Of a stretch of 64,000 nt of DNA, positions 31,590 to 41,139 are shown one piece after another; positions within the stretch are counted from its first letter, which is position 1; each line of letters begins with the position of its first letter. The notes under the pieces are model-generated. The model made no database searches. It saw only the letters and a program-made list of their open reading frames with translations, and was not told the DNA's origin. The DNA lies in NCBI GenBank assembly GCA_963383645.1, contig OY726560.1:68883023-68947022 (forward strand). The letters are read 5' to 3'. Both the position numbers and the translations under genes were made by a program. Origin of the DNA: Muscardinus avellanarius. Taxonomy: Eukaryota > Chordata > Mammalia > Rodentia > Gliridae.

Positions 31590-32215
31590 GGTATAATAAA
31601 AACATAGAAATGGACCTAGCAATACCACTTCTGGGTATTTACACAAAAGACATTAAATGTGTCACAGAGGCATCTATACTCCCATGTTCACTACAGTATT
31701 TTTCACAACAGTCAAGTTCTAGACAACCTAAATGTCCATTAAATGAAGAATGGATAAAGAAAGTATAGTATATATACACAATGGAATAGTACTCAAGCTT
31801 AAAAAGGAAGAAAATTCTGTCATTTGGAACATGGACAGAATTGAAGAATTATGTGAAGTCAGACATATAAAGTCAAATACCACATATTCTCACTTATATG
31901 TGGAATAGAAGATAATAACACTCAGAAGCAGCAAGTAGAATGTAGGTTACAGAGACCGGGTGGAAGGAATGGGAATAAGATGTTCAAAGGCTACAAAATC
32001 TCAGACAGGTGGGCTAAGCCCTCTGTGTGTGAGGTCTACCGCACAGCATGGTAAGTGTGGTTAATAGTGAACCTATAAAATTCATAACTGGTAAGAGTAA
32101 ATTTCAAATGTTTTCACCATAAAAAATTTGAGGTAATGAATGTCAATTAGCTTAATTTACTTATTCTGTGTTGTGTTCATAAATCATAATATCACTTTGT
32201 AATACATATATATGC
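31590..32215 (+). mobile_element. L1 3' end (old ORF2 end and 3'UTR)
   Basis: ORF2 C-terminal text is readable (PLLGIYTK-like near 31630; TMEYYSSLK-like near 31780). It is followed by a 3'UTR and ends near AATACATATATATGC. Decayed. Confidence 0.85.
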
Positions 32216-32261
32216 AATTAAATATTGTCAATTTAGAGTGGAATATTTTGTTTGTTTTGTT

Positions 32262-32464
32262 TTTGGTACTGGGAATTTAACCAAGGGGCACTGTATCTAT
32301 GAGCTATATCCCCAAGCCTTTTTTTTTTTCATTTTGAAATGGGGTCTCTACTAAATTATTGAGAATGTCACTAAATTGCTGAGGCTGGCCTCAAACCTGA
32401 ACTCATCCTGTCTCTGCCTCCCAAGTACTGAGATTACAGGAGTGTGCCACAACATCCAGCTTAG
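32262..32464 (-). mobile_element. B1-dID-type SINE
   Basis: TTTTGGTACTGGGAATTTAA to ACAACATCCAGCTT. Confidence 0.9.
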
Positions 32465-32513
32465 AATAAAATTTAAAATTAATTTTTTATATTTTAGAAA
32501 TAAGATTTATTGT

Positions 32514-32684
32514 AGGGTCTGGTGGTACATGCCTGTAATACCAGTACTTGGGAGGCTGAGACAGCAGGATCACAGATTTGAGGCTAGTACACAGTTTCTT
32601 AGTGACACCCTGTTTCAAAATAAAAATAAAGAGATTTGGATTGAAGCTCAGAGGTTGAGTGCCTCTGGGTTCAATCCCCAATCA
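32514..32684 (+). mobile_element. B1-dID-type SINE
   Basis: GGGTCTGGTGGTACATGCC head; GGTTGAGTGCCTCTGGGTTC tail. With the preceding copy it forms an inverted pair about 50 bp apart. Confidence 0.88.
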
Positions 32685-33350
32685 GATTTATTAAAGTATA
32701 ATACATATACGGTAAAACAAACATGCCTTTGAAGCATATAGTTCTCTTGAGTTTTCTCTCTTTTTATGATCTTACTTGGCTTCTTGGGGAATGAGGATTC
32801 TGTGTGACATTTTCACAAATGCGTGTAATGTACTTTGGTTGTATCCACCCTCCCTAGTACTCTCTCTTACTCCCCCATAGGTTTTCTCTTAGTAAAAAAA
32901 ACTTAAAATTTTTATATTATTTGAGCAAGAATTCACTTTTTGGAAGTGTTTCTGATCCCCATAATACTATATTACCTGTTGTGCATCTTCAGCACTCCAT
33001 AGCCTCTGCTATTTGGAGTCTGAAGTGTGCAAGACCATGCAGACTGTGAAACCCAGCAGTGCAGGAAGCTTGCTCAGCCTACTGTTCCCTGCCACGCTGT
33101 CCCTGCTGGCTCTACCCACACAGCTCCCTGAAGATGCTGCCCCATGAACCCCACCCCCACCCAGTGCCCCAGCCCATTCACTTGCAGATAAGGAACAGGA
33201 AATGCAGTAACACACATCCCTATGTCACACACATTGCCCTAAGATGTGTCTCCACAGTGGCATATCTGTGGTTACTCTGGTTCCAGCTCTCATAGGAACA
33301 TCAAACACCAGCCTTTTCTCCTAATCAGTTCTGGGTAACCAAGTCTAGAA
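32685..33350. other. Unassigned sequence
   Basis: No gene or repeat recognised; 33040-33200 is GC-richer than its surroundings. Confidence 0.3.
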
Positions 33351-33351
33351 C

Positions 33352-33560
33352 TGTATTAGTCTGATAATGCTGCTGAAACAACTACTGCAAACTTGATGGC
33401 TTACAACAGAAATCTATCTTTTCAAAGTTTTGAAGGACATAGGACCTAAATCGAGGTGTTAGCATGGCGATCTCTCTGAAGGATTCAAGGGAGCATCCAG
33501 TCTCACCTCCTGTTCCTGGTGACCTCAGGTGTCTTTCACTAATTGCTGCCTCACTCCAAT
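33352..33560 (-). mobile_element. MLT1-like MaLR LTR relic
   Basis: GTATTAGTCTGATAATGCTG, CTTGATGGCTTACAACAG and AATCGAGGTGTTAGCATGG follow the antisense order of an MLT1 LTR. Confidence 0.55.
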
Positions 33561-33574
33561 TTCTGCTTCTTTAT

Positions 33575-33661
33575 CTTTATCCACTTTTATTGAGGTATAA
33601 CAGACGAATAAAACTTTTATATATTTAAGTTACCCAGCATGATGTTTTTCTGTCTCATGAT
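33575..33661 (-). mobile_element. L1 3' end (old), part left of the ERV
   Basis: TTATTGAGGTATAACAGACG and the following bases match an old L1 3'UTR in antisense. It continues at 43744 after the provirus. Confidence 0.65.
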
Positions 33662-33860
33662 TGACAGGTTGGGTCCCTCCCCGCAGGGGCGGAACCCTAG
33701 AAAAGGAGGAGGAGACTCTGCTAGGCGATATTGGGAGGCAGGTGATGTCAGGAGAGGGGCGGCCTGGGGTGGTCCAGCTAGTATCCCTGAGAGAAAACCA
33801 CATTAAAATTCTTTTCGTGTACCCCGGTCTCTTTCACCTTTTTACCGTGCCAACCTAACA
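33662..33860 (+). repeat. ERV 5' LTR, internally shortened
   Basis: 199 bp, from TGACAGGTTGGGTCCC to CCAACCTAACA. It aligns with the 286-bp 3' LTR except that about 88 bp after GGGGCGGCCT are absent. ATTAAAATTCTTTTCGTGTA provides the polyadenylation-type region. Confidence 0.9.
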
Positions 33861-33862
33861 TC

Positions 33863-33880
33863 TGGTGCAGACCCCAGGAC
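33863..33880 (+). other. Possible primer-binding site
   Basis: TGGTGCAGACCCCAGGAC begins 2 bp after the LTR, where a tRNA primer site belongs. It is nearest in my judgement to a tRNA-Phe-type site, but with several mismatches, so the primer is uncertain. Confidence 0.4.
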
Positions 33881-34059
33881 AAATTTTTTTATTTTAATTT
33901 TTTTAATTAATTCTTTTTTTAATTCCCTGTTGCCGCCGCTGCTGCTGAGTGCTCTGGGCCTCCTCCTTGATCCGCCATGGCTTTCAGATCTGCTGGGACC
34001 ACTCCCACCCCACCCGCAGCTCCAGGACCACCGCTGCAGCCCCCTGTCCACCCAGATCG

Positions 34060-34370
34060 AAGACCGTAAGCCATCTTCCCCGGCCCACGCTTTCTGAGAG
34101 AGCCGGAGGCCATCTTTCCAGCCCCAGCCCCGCACTCTCCAGGAGAGCCAGAGTCCATCTTCCCCACCCCAGCCCCAGCTCTGCCTGAGAGCCAGAGGCC
34201 ATCTTCCCAGTCCCAGCCCCGCGCTCTCCAGGAGAGCCGAAGGCCATCTTCCCCAGCCTTCAGCCCGGGGCTCTGCCTGAGAGCCGGTGGAGATCTTCCC
34301 CAGCCGCATGCTCTCCTTGAGAGCCGGTAGCCATCTCACCACCCAGCCAAGCCCCAAAGGCCATCTTAAA
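34060..34370 (+). repeat. Tandem GC-rich repeat in the ERV leader, YY1-like motifs
   Basis: About five to six units of 45-60 bp contain GAGAGCCGGAGGCCATCTT and CTCTCCAGG or CTCTGCCTG. GCCATCTT, the reverse of AAGATGGC, recurs in most units. Confidence 0.75.
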
Positions 34371-34795
34371 CTTCATCCAGCCCTAATTCCACCCAACAGC
34401 TCCACAGCATGCCCTCCCAGCTCTACAGCCTCTCAGCGCTTCGGTTTCAGTCAGCACTGGCTGATAACACTACACTGTGCTAAGCTTTCCCTTCCTTGGA
34501 CAAGTGGGTTCCGGCTTTTAGCCTCTTCTGGACTTGGACTCACGGCTGTTAAATAAACCCAAATATTTGGTATCCAAGTTCTCTGGGGGTAGCCAGGTTG
34601 CCCTACGGTTGTATAAAGGGAACAGAAGGCTAAAGTAAGTTGCAGAAGGGGTATGATAGGTTGCAAAAAATGTCTGTAAAATGTTTGTTTGCATATGTGA
34701 TAAAGATGGATTATTAACAAAATGGAGATTTCTAATAAACATACTGTTTATATATTCCCAAAAAAAGAATTCAGCAACAGAATATACTATGATAC
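34371..34795. other. ERV leader continuation / unassigned
   Basis: I recognise no coding remnant. Somewhere here the main provirus leader gives way to inserted sequence; the break is not visible. Confidence 0.3.
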
Positions 34796-35095
34796 ATGTT
34801 AAGTTGGGTCCTGCACTCATGTGACTTTGTGTCACATGACCTCTGCAGGGCAAGGGAGGGGCTGAAACCCCCGCGAGAATTGGGCGTTCCCGCGAGTAAA
34901 CCCTCATCTCGCGAGATGCATACCTTGAAAAGGAGAGCCCGCGTCCTCAAGCTTCGGACAGGCGCGCGGGCCCCACGGTGCCTTGCCCTGATCCCCGGGA
35001 GAGCCATGCCATTAAAACTTTACATGCCACGTGTACCGGACCTCTCTCGTGTTTTTCACACTCCGCCGTACTCACTTATTTTTATTTTACTCGCA
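34796..35095 (+). repeat. Possible LTR-like segment
   Basis: CpG-rich (CGCGAGAATT, TCTCGCGAGATG, GGCGCGCGGG) with ATTAAAACTTTACATGCC and CCGGACCTCTCTCGTG. This resembles the U3-R-U5 order of a retroviral LTR, but no clean ends or duplication are seen. It could also be a leader segment. Confidence 0.35.
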
Positions 35096-35129
35096 TTTAA
35101 TTTTTTATTTTACTTATCAATACAGTTTT

Positions 35130-35720
35130 AAGGTATGTGGTCAAATAAGATATCCATTGTCTTTGATATTACTTCTTTGGCAAAATTAAAAATTGTTGCT
35201 GGTTTAGGAGCAGGAATTGCCCTAAACGCAGCCTCAGTGGCTAATTTAACTACCTCAGTGACTCCAGTGGCCAGTGACACTAGACTAAATTGACACACAT
35301 TGGCACACATGGTTTTAAATCAGACTAGCCCTTGATTATTTGCTAGCTGACCAAGGAGGAGTTTGTGCTATTGCTAATACTTCCTGTTACATACATGTAA
35401 ACTCCTCAGGAACAGTAAAAACTAGAACTGAGGACATTCCAAGACAACCTAAGTGGCTACAAAAAGGAGCTGCAAAATCTCTGTCACCCAAATATGGGAA
35501 TAGATCCAAAATATGTTTCCATCCATTACCTCGTGGCTACTGCCCTTACTGGACCCTTTAATCATGTTAATTATCATTCTCATCTTTGGTCCATGTCTTC
35601 TTAAGATGCTAACCAGTTCATCTCTTCTCATTTAGAAAAATTCAAGCTACAAATGGTCCTTCAAATGGAGCCTCACATGAATTTCCAAGCCCCAGTCTAC
35701 CATGGCCGTCTAGATTGCCC
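35130..35720 (+). pseudogene. Env transmembrane (TM) remnant of a second class I ERV
   Basis: A retroviral Env TM subunit (membrane-anchored) is readable in pieces. There is a fusion-peptide/heptad region (LVAGLGAGIALN, about 35196), a DQGGVCAIANTSC stretch near 35349-35387 (the conserved disulfide region after the heptads), and the membrane-proximal and tail parts to about 35720. Frames shift several times and the surface subunit is absent. It lies upstream of gag of the main provirus, an order that a single provirus cannot have. Confidence 0.8.
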
Positions 35721-35843
35721 ACCTCCGATGGGGTCCTAACTGCCGCTGCCCCACGACGCCCCTTTACAGCAGGAAGTCGCTAAGAGCGGTCATCGCCCCG
35801 TTTCCCTAACGGCAGTTAGGGTTTCCTATTCGGAAGGGGGGAT

Positions 35844-36696
35844 TGAGGAGATAGAAAGGAAATAGGCAGATAGGGAAAAGGCCTTGGTAGAAAAAAGCTA
35901 ATTTCCTGAGTTCCCTGAGGGGCAACAAATGCCTGAAATTCCAAAGGCTCAGGAGATAAGAAGGTCAAAGCTTCACAAGGCCATCCTGAGTTTCCTAATC
36001 AACAAACCCACCCAGCAAGTCTGGCATTCCTGAAAGGAGACCCTTCAAAGAACTTGCAAATGTCCTATGCAAATTCTCCTTGGAATCTCAAAGTCACCCT
36101 AACCACAAACGGACTTGCAAGCGGTCAGGCATTGGCCAGTCAGATGGCAAAAGTGGGTCACTTTCCCACTCGGGACCCCCTCCCCTTTTGGGGAGCTGTT
36201 CTCTCTCTCGCAGGTCGTGTTGGCCCTGAGAGAAGGCAGAGTGCATCTGAGGGCACGTGGCTTGGGCAACTCTCGAGTAGTGACCTGAAGGCCTCTGCTG
36301 GACATCATGGCTGACCAGGCCCCTAGGGGTGACCTGTACCTCTTTTCTGGCAGATCGCGTGGACTCTGGGAGAAGGTAGTTTGTAATTGACGGCACTTGG
36401 CTCGGGCAACACTCGAGTAGTGACCTGAAGGCAGCTACTGGACAACAGAGACCCGACAGCCCTTAGGGGTGTTCGGCCACTTTTCTCTATTCCCTTCTGG
36501 CAGATCGCGTGGACTCCGGAAGAAAGCAGCCTGTACCTGAAGGCAATTGGCTTGGGCTACTCTCAAGTATTGTCCTGAAGGCAGCTGCTGGACCCAGAGT
36601 TCCAGCCCCTTTGGGGGTGTTCAGCCACCCTTGCCCCATTCCCTGCTGCTTCCAATAAACCTTTTACTCCCCTTCAAAAAAAAAAAAAAAAAAAAA
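35844..36696 (+). mobile_element. ERV U3-R 3' end with genomic poly(A): retroposed ERV transcript
   Basis: A polypurine tract (GGAAGGGGGGAT, 35832-35843) precedes an LTR start TGAGGAG. The LTR runs through three 150-bp repeats to AATAAA at 36654-36659, and after 16 bases to 21 A's (36676-36696) in place of U5. That is an mRNA 3' end, so the copy was made from RNA by L1-type insertion rather than by retroviral integration. The left boundary and a target-site duplication were not found. Confidence 0.75.
36195..36650 (+). repeat. Three tandem ~150-bp repeats in an ERV LTR
   Basis: Each unit has GGCAGATCGCGTGGACTC (or a variant), GGCTTGGGCAACTCTCGAGT, GACCTGAAGGC and a GGGGTGTTC(G/A)GCCAC-like end. 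Starts are near 36197, 36347 and 36497. Confidence 0.85.
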
Positions 36697-36794
36697 GAGA
36701 CGTCCTTCTCTAACACAACCACACTGTTTCTGGACGTTAGGCAGAATCTTGGGACGCCAAATTCCTGTTTTCATCCTTACCTGCTGACCAGTCA

Positions 36795-37750
36795 TGGGGG
36801 GAAGCCAGCCATGAAAAATAGACTTCTAATCCACACTAGGCCATGTTCTGGTTAATCTCCAGACTCTAGGTTTATCCGGGGAACTGTGCCCTGAGTGGCT
36901 CATATTTTTCTGCACAAAAGTCTGGCCCACTTATGAGTTGGGTATTGGTTCTCAGTGGCCTGAGATGGGTAGCTTAGATCTTAAAATGTTGACTGATCTC
37001 AGTAACTTTTGCAAACAGGCAGGTAAATGGTCATAGGTTCTGTACGTAGAAGCTTTTCTGTGTATGCATTCCTGGCTTTCCCTTTCTACCCCTCCTGGCT
37101 CTACTGCTCCAGTCATGCTCCCTGAGGATTCCTGCCAGCCACAGCCTCCATCTTGGTTGCCACGTGGCAACTCACAGGCACCACCTGATGGTCTTTCTGA
37201 GTCACAGGCCTGCAATTCTGCTGACTCATGGTCACCATTCTGTGATGACATGTGGATGTCAGAATCTGACCCGGCCGAGTTACAGACCCTATTTCCTGAC
37301 TACCCTGACTCACAAGTCCTCTCCTTACCACCAGGGTCATCATGTTACTCCGGGGCAGCCTCCCATTCTAACCCACTCCTTTCTCCCCCGCCTTTTTCCC
37401 TTAAGGGACCAACCCTTACCTCCCCCTCCCCTACCTCTGTAGGTCACCCTACCCATTCTGGACACCTCCCCCCATCTTCTCTCTTGGCCCTGCTTTGTGA
37501 GGTGGCTGGTGCAGAAGGCATGGTCTGGGTCCGTGTTCCTTTTTCCCTTCCTGACCTTGCTCAATTTCAAAGAAAACTGGGTTCTTTTTCTGCCAATCCC
37601 TCTGGTTTTATTAAGGAATTCCAACCTATTGTACAAGCATATGATTTAACTTGGTGGGATCTTCATGTCATCTTAACCTCCTCTTTAACTCCAGACGAAC
37701 GAGATCATATTCTTAAGGCTGCCAGAGAACGGTCCAATCAGGCTCGCTGA
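36795..37750 (+). pseudogene. ERV gag (matrix to capsid), broken
   Basis: Gag builds the retroviral particle. It starts at ATGGGGGGAAGC, consistent with a myristoylation-type MGxxxS start, and hits a stop after six codons. A matrix part follows (WLIFFCTKVWPTYELG), then a shift. From 37064 a 228-codon open frame covers a proline-rich linker and the N-terminal capsid (VPFSLPDLAQFQRKLGSFS, YDLTWWDLHVILTSSLT). The capsid ends soon after 37800. No CCHC zinc knuckle of a nucleocapsid is seen: sequence passes directly into protease. Confidence 0.88.
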
Positions 37751-37849
37751 ACCAATCCACAGTTCCCTACTGGAACAGCTGCAGTTCCTTTTGAGGATCC
37801 CCACTGGGATTATAATGACAGGGGTCAGGGAATAAAAAAGACAAAACAC

Positions 37850-38190
37850 ATAATACTATGCCTTCAAGCTGAGCCCAGGGTAACTCTCCAGGTAGCAGGT
37901 AAGCCAATCTCCTTGATTGATATGGAGCTACCTACTCTGTTCTCCCTTCCTTCTCAGAATCTAGTTTCCTTTCCCAAATCACGGTTCAGGGGATTGATGG
38001 TATGCTCTCTTGCCCACATACTATATCCCCCTTTTATGCCATTTAGAGACCTTTATGGTTAACCATCCATTCCTGATTATCCCTTCGTGTTCTACCCCCC
38101 TTTTAGGTAGAGACATTTTAACTAAAATTGGGGCTGAAATTTCATTTAATTTCCCCACAACTTCTGTTTCCTCTAATACACTTTTAATGG
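37850..38190 (+). pseudogene. ERV protease, broken
   Basis: The aspartic protease that matures Gag-Pol is recognised by PRVTLQVAGKPIS near 37878, a disrupted active-site region near 37915-37935 and the C-terminal LLGRDILTKIGAEI near 38103. A one-base deletion lies in the codons of the catalytic triad, and another shift follows before 38000, so it is dead. Confidence 0.82.
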
Positions 38191-41139
38191 CTGCAGCTAC
38201 AGTTGATGACCAGGAAGCCAAACTTCCCCTTCCAATAGATTTAGTTGACCCTATAGTATGGGATACCAGCACTCACATTGTGGCAACCCGCTGTACCCCA
38301 GTCTGGATTGTTCTATGTGACCCCACTATTTTCCCTGCCTGCTCCCAGCTTCCCATATCCCTCCTGCACCAAGGTGGGCTTAAGCTCATTATTTCTCATC
38401 TCCTGCCCCAGGGACTGCTTATTCCTACTAATTCCCCTTATAATATCCCCATTCTCCCAGTTAAAAAGCCTAATGGGACTTACTGTTTAGTCCAGGATCT
38501 CTGTTTAATTAACGATGCGGTGGTCTCAATCCACCCAGTTGTGCCTAATCCCTGTACCCTCTTAACTCAGATTCCCCCCAATACCACCCACTTTTCAGTT
38601 CTCAACTTGAAGAATGTGCTTTGTGCAATTTCTCTGCATCCTGAATTGTACCCCCATTTTGCCTTCACTTGGGAGGACCCCGATACCTATGTTGCTCAAC
38701 AACTAACTTGGACCATCCTCCCCCAGGGTTTTCAAAATAGCCCACACCTCTTTGGACAGGCTCTAGCACAAGACCTCCTCCAGTGCCCCTTGGAGCCTAT
38801 TTCTCTGTTGCAATATGTGGATGACCTTTTACTTTGTAGTCTTTCCCTAGAAGTGTCCAGAATGTGCACTGCCCTTCTCCTTAATTTCTTTGGAAGCATA
38901 GGTTACAGGGTGGCTCCACATGGAGCCTAGTTGTCAGTGCCTGAGGTGCGGTTTTCAGGCCTACATCTCACCCCAAACACCTGAGGACTAACTGTTGACC
39001 AGGTCAAGGCCTTACGAGACTTAGAGCCACCCACCTCAGCAGACCAGATTCAATCTTTCTTGGGTTTTATAGGATTTTTCCGACACTGGATCCCCAACTT
39101 TGCCATTCTGGCTAAGCCATTATGTGAGGCAATTAAGGAAACTCCAATTGGCCCCCTCACTTCACCCTCAGTCATTTGCCAAGCCTTCCTTGCTCTCCAG
39201 GAAGCACTTCTTAAATCCCCCCCCCCCCAACACTCCCCAATCTCACTAAGGCCTTCTTTTTATATACTGATGAGAGGTGAGGGATAGCCACAGGAGTGCT
39301 CACTCAACCCCTGGGACCAACCCAGGCACCAGTGGCCTATTTATCTAAACAGCTTGACCCTACCATTGGTGGGTGGCCACCTTGCTTCAGGGATCTGGCA
39401 GCAGCACCCACGTTCACAAAAGAGGCTCTTAAAATTTGTCTCCGGATGCCTCTGCAGGTTTTTACCCCACACAGACTCCAGGATTTGCTCTCTCTTCGAG
39501 CACTCCCTCTTCTGTCACCTTCTTGCATTCAGGAACTTTATTTGTTGTTCATGGAAAATCCAGATATTAAACTGTCTCATTCCCCAGCCCTTAACCTGGC
39601 CACTCTTTTACCAGTGAGCCAGGGCCCAGGCCCTGATTCATATTCACCGAATGATGTTCACTCATGTGTTGATATAATTGAAGCTTTAGCTAAACCTTGG
39701 GCGGACCTCCAGGACACCCCCCTTCTTAATACAGATGTTACTTATTTTGTTGATGGCAGCTCTGTTTCTGATTCCAGAGGTAAGAAAAGGGCAGTTTATG
39801 CAGTGGTCACCCTAACTCAAGTCATTGAGGCTGCCAGGTTACCGGATGGTACTACCTCTCAAAAGGCTGAACTGATTGCCTTAACTCAAGCTCTACACCT
39901 GGCAAAAAACAAGCAGGCAAACATATATACTGATTCTAAATATTCCTTTTTAATAGCACATTGCCATGCCTCAATTTGGAGAAAGAGGGGATTTCTCTCC
40001 ACCAAAGGTTCACCCATTGTTAATGCCACCTTGATTAAGAAACTCCTATATTCCCTTTCTTTACCATCCAAGCTGGCCATCACCCACTGTCAGGGTCACC
40101 AGACAGAATCTCCCTTAGTGGCCAAAGGAAACACAACAAGTTCAACCAAGCCCACCAGCCTCTGTACTATTTTTATCCCCCACCCCATGGTGCCTAATTA
40201 CAGCCTGGCTGAACAAAAACACCTAATCAAACTTGGGGTGTCCATCACAGGGGATGGTTGGCTCGTGATACAGGATAAGATTGCTCTGCCTGAGGCTCAG
40301 GCCACAAAGGTCTTTATCCTAATATACAATTCCCTTCATGTGGGAACTATGGTGCTAAAGCTTTTCCTAAGCCCCTGGTTTTATTCTCCTCTCCTGCTTC
40401 AGTTAATTAGTAAATTCAGTGCCCCCTGTTCTACTTGCACTTCTGTGTCTCCTCAAGGAGTCCTTCGACCCTTTCCTACCCACCTAGTGAGAGGACACTT
40501 GCCAGGACAGGACTGGCAAATTGACTTCACCCATATGCCGCCTCACAAAAAAGTTAAATATCTTCTTATGGTCGATACCCTAACAGGTTGGGTAGAGGCT
40601 TTTCCCTCAAAGGACAAGACAGCTAGCATGGTGACTGATGTTCTATGTTCAAACATCATCCCTTGGTTTGGACTCCCTAATTCTTTACAGTCTGATAACA
40701 GACCAGTTTTTATTTATAAGGTTACTCAACAGGTGGCACAAGCTCTTGGCATTTCATGGAAGCTCCACATCCCATATCGACTGCAGTCATCAGGAAAGGT
40801 AGAAAAAATGAATGGGATCCTTAAAAACCCACCTAACAAAACTCTCTCTAGAGCTGCAAGTATCATGGCCTGAACTCCTGCCACTAGCTCTGGACCATGT
40901 AAGGGTCACCCCTCAAAGCCCCACCTTATGAGCCCCTTTGAATTGCTACATGGTCACCCTTTCCTGCTTAATCACACTCTCTCTTCAGATCCCCCTTCTT
41001 TGTCTTCCTATCTTCCTTATTTGTCTTTTTTCAGGCACCTTCTTAGGGAACATGCTGACCCCGGTATCTTCCCCAACCCAGGACTGAAAAAGCAGCTCCA
41101 CACCCATGGTGTTCTGGGCTCTTCACAGTGATTGTCACC
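38191..41139 (+). pseudogene. ERV pol: reverse transcriptase, RNase H, integrase (first part), broken
   Basis: RT fingers and palm (38200-38930) show ILPVKKPNGTYCLVQDL, ILPQGFQNSPHLF and QYVDDLLL. The first catalytic Asp position reads Asn (FSVLNLKNV). A broken connection region follows to 39295, including a run of ten C near 39220. From 39296 a 525-codon open frame carries RNase H (YFVDGSS, AELIALTQAL, NIYTDSKYSF) and integrase (CSTC zinc region, WQIDFTHM, LQSDNRPVF, SGKVEKMNG giving D, D, E). Stops after 40873 break the C-terminal part (SPFELLHGHPF). At 41139 the frame is cut by an antisense LTR and resumes at 43040. Confidence 0.92.

Noticed and set aside
39296..40873. Functional retroviral RNase H-integrase
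   Set aside because: The 525-codon frame is open, but upstream RT is broken, the first RT catalytic Asp is lost, and the integrase end is truncated and split by an LTR.
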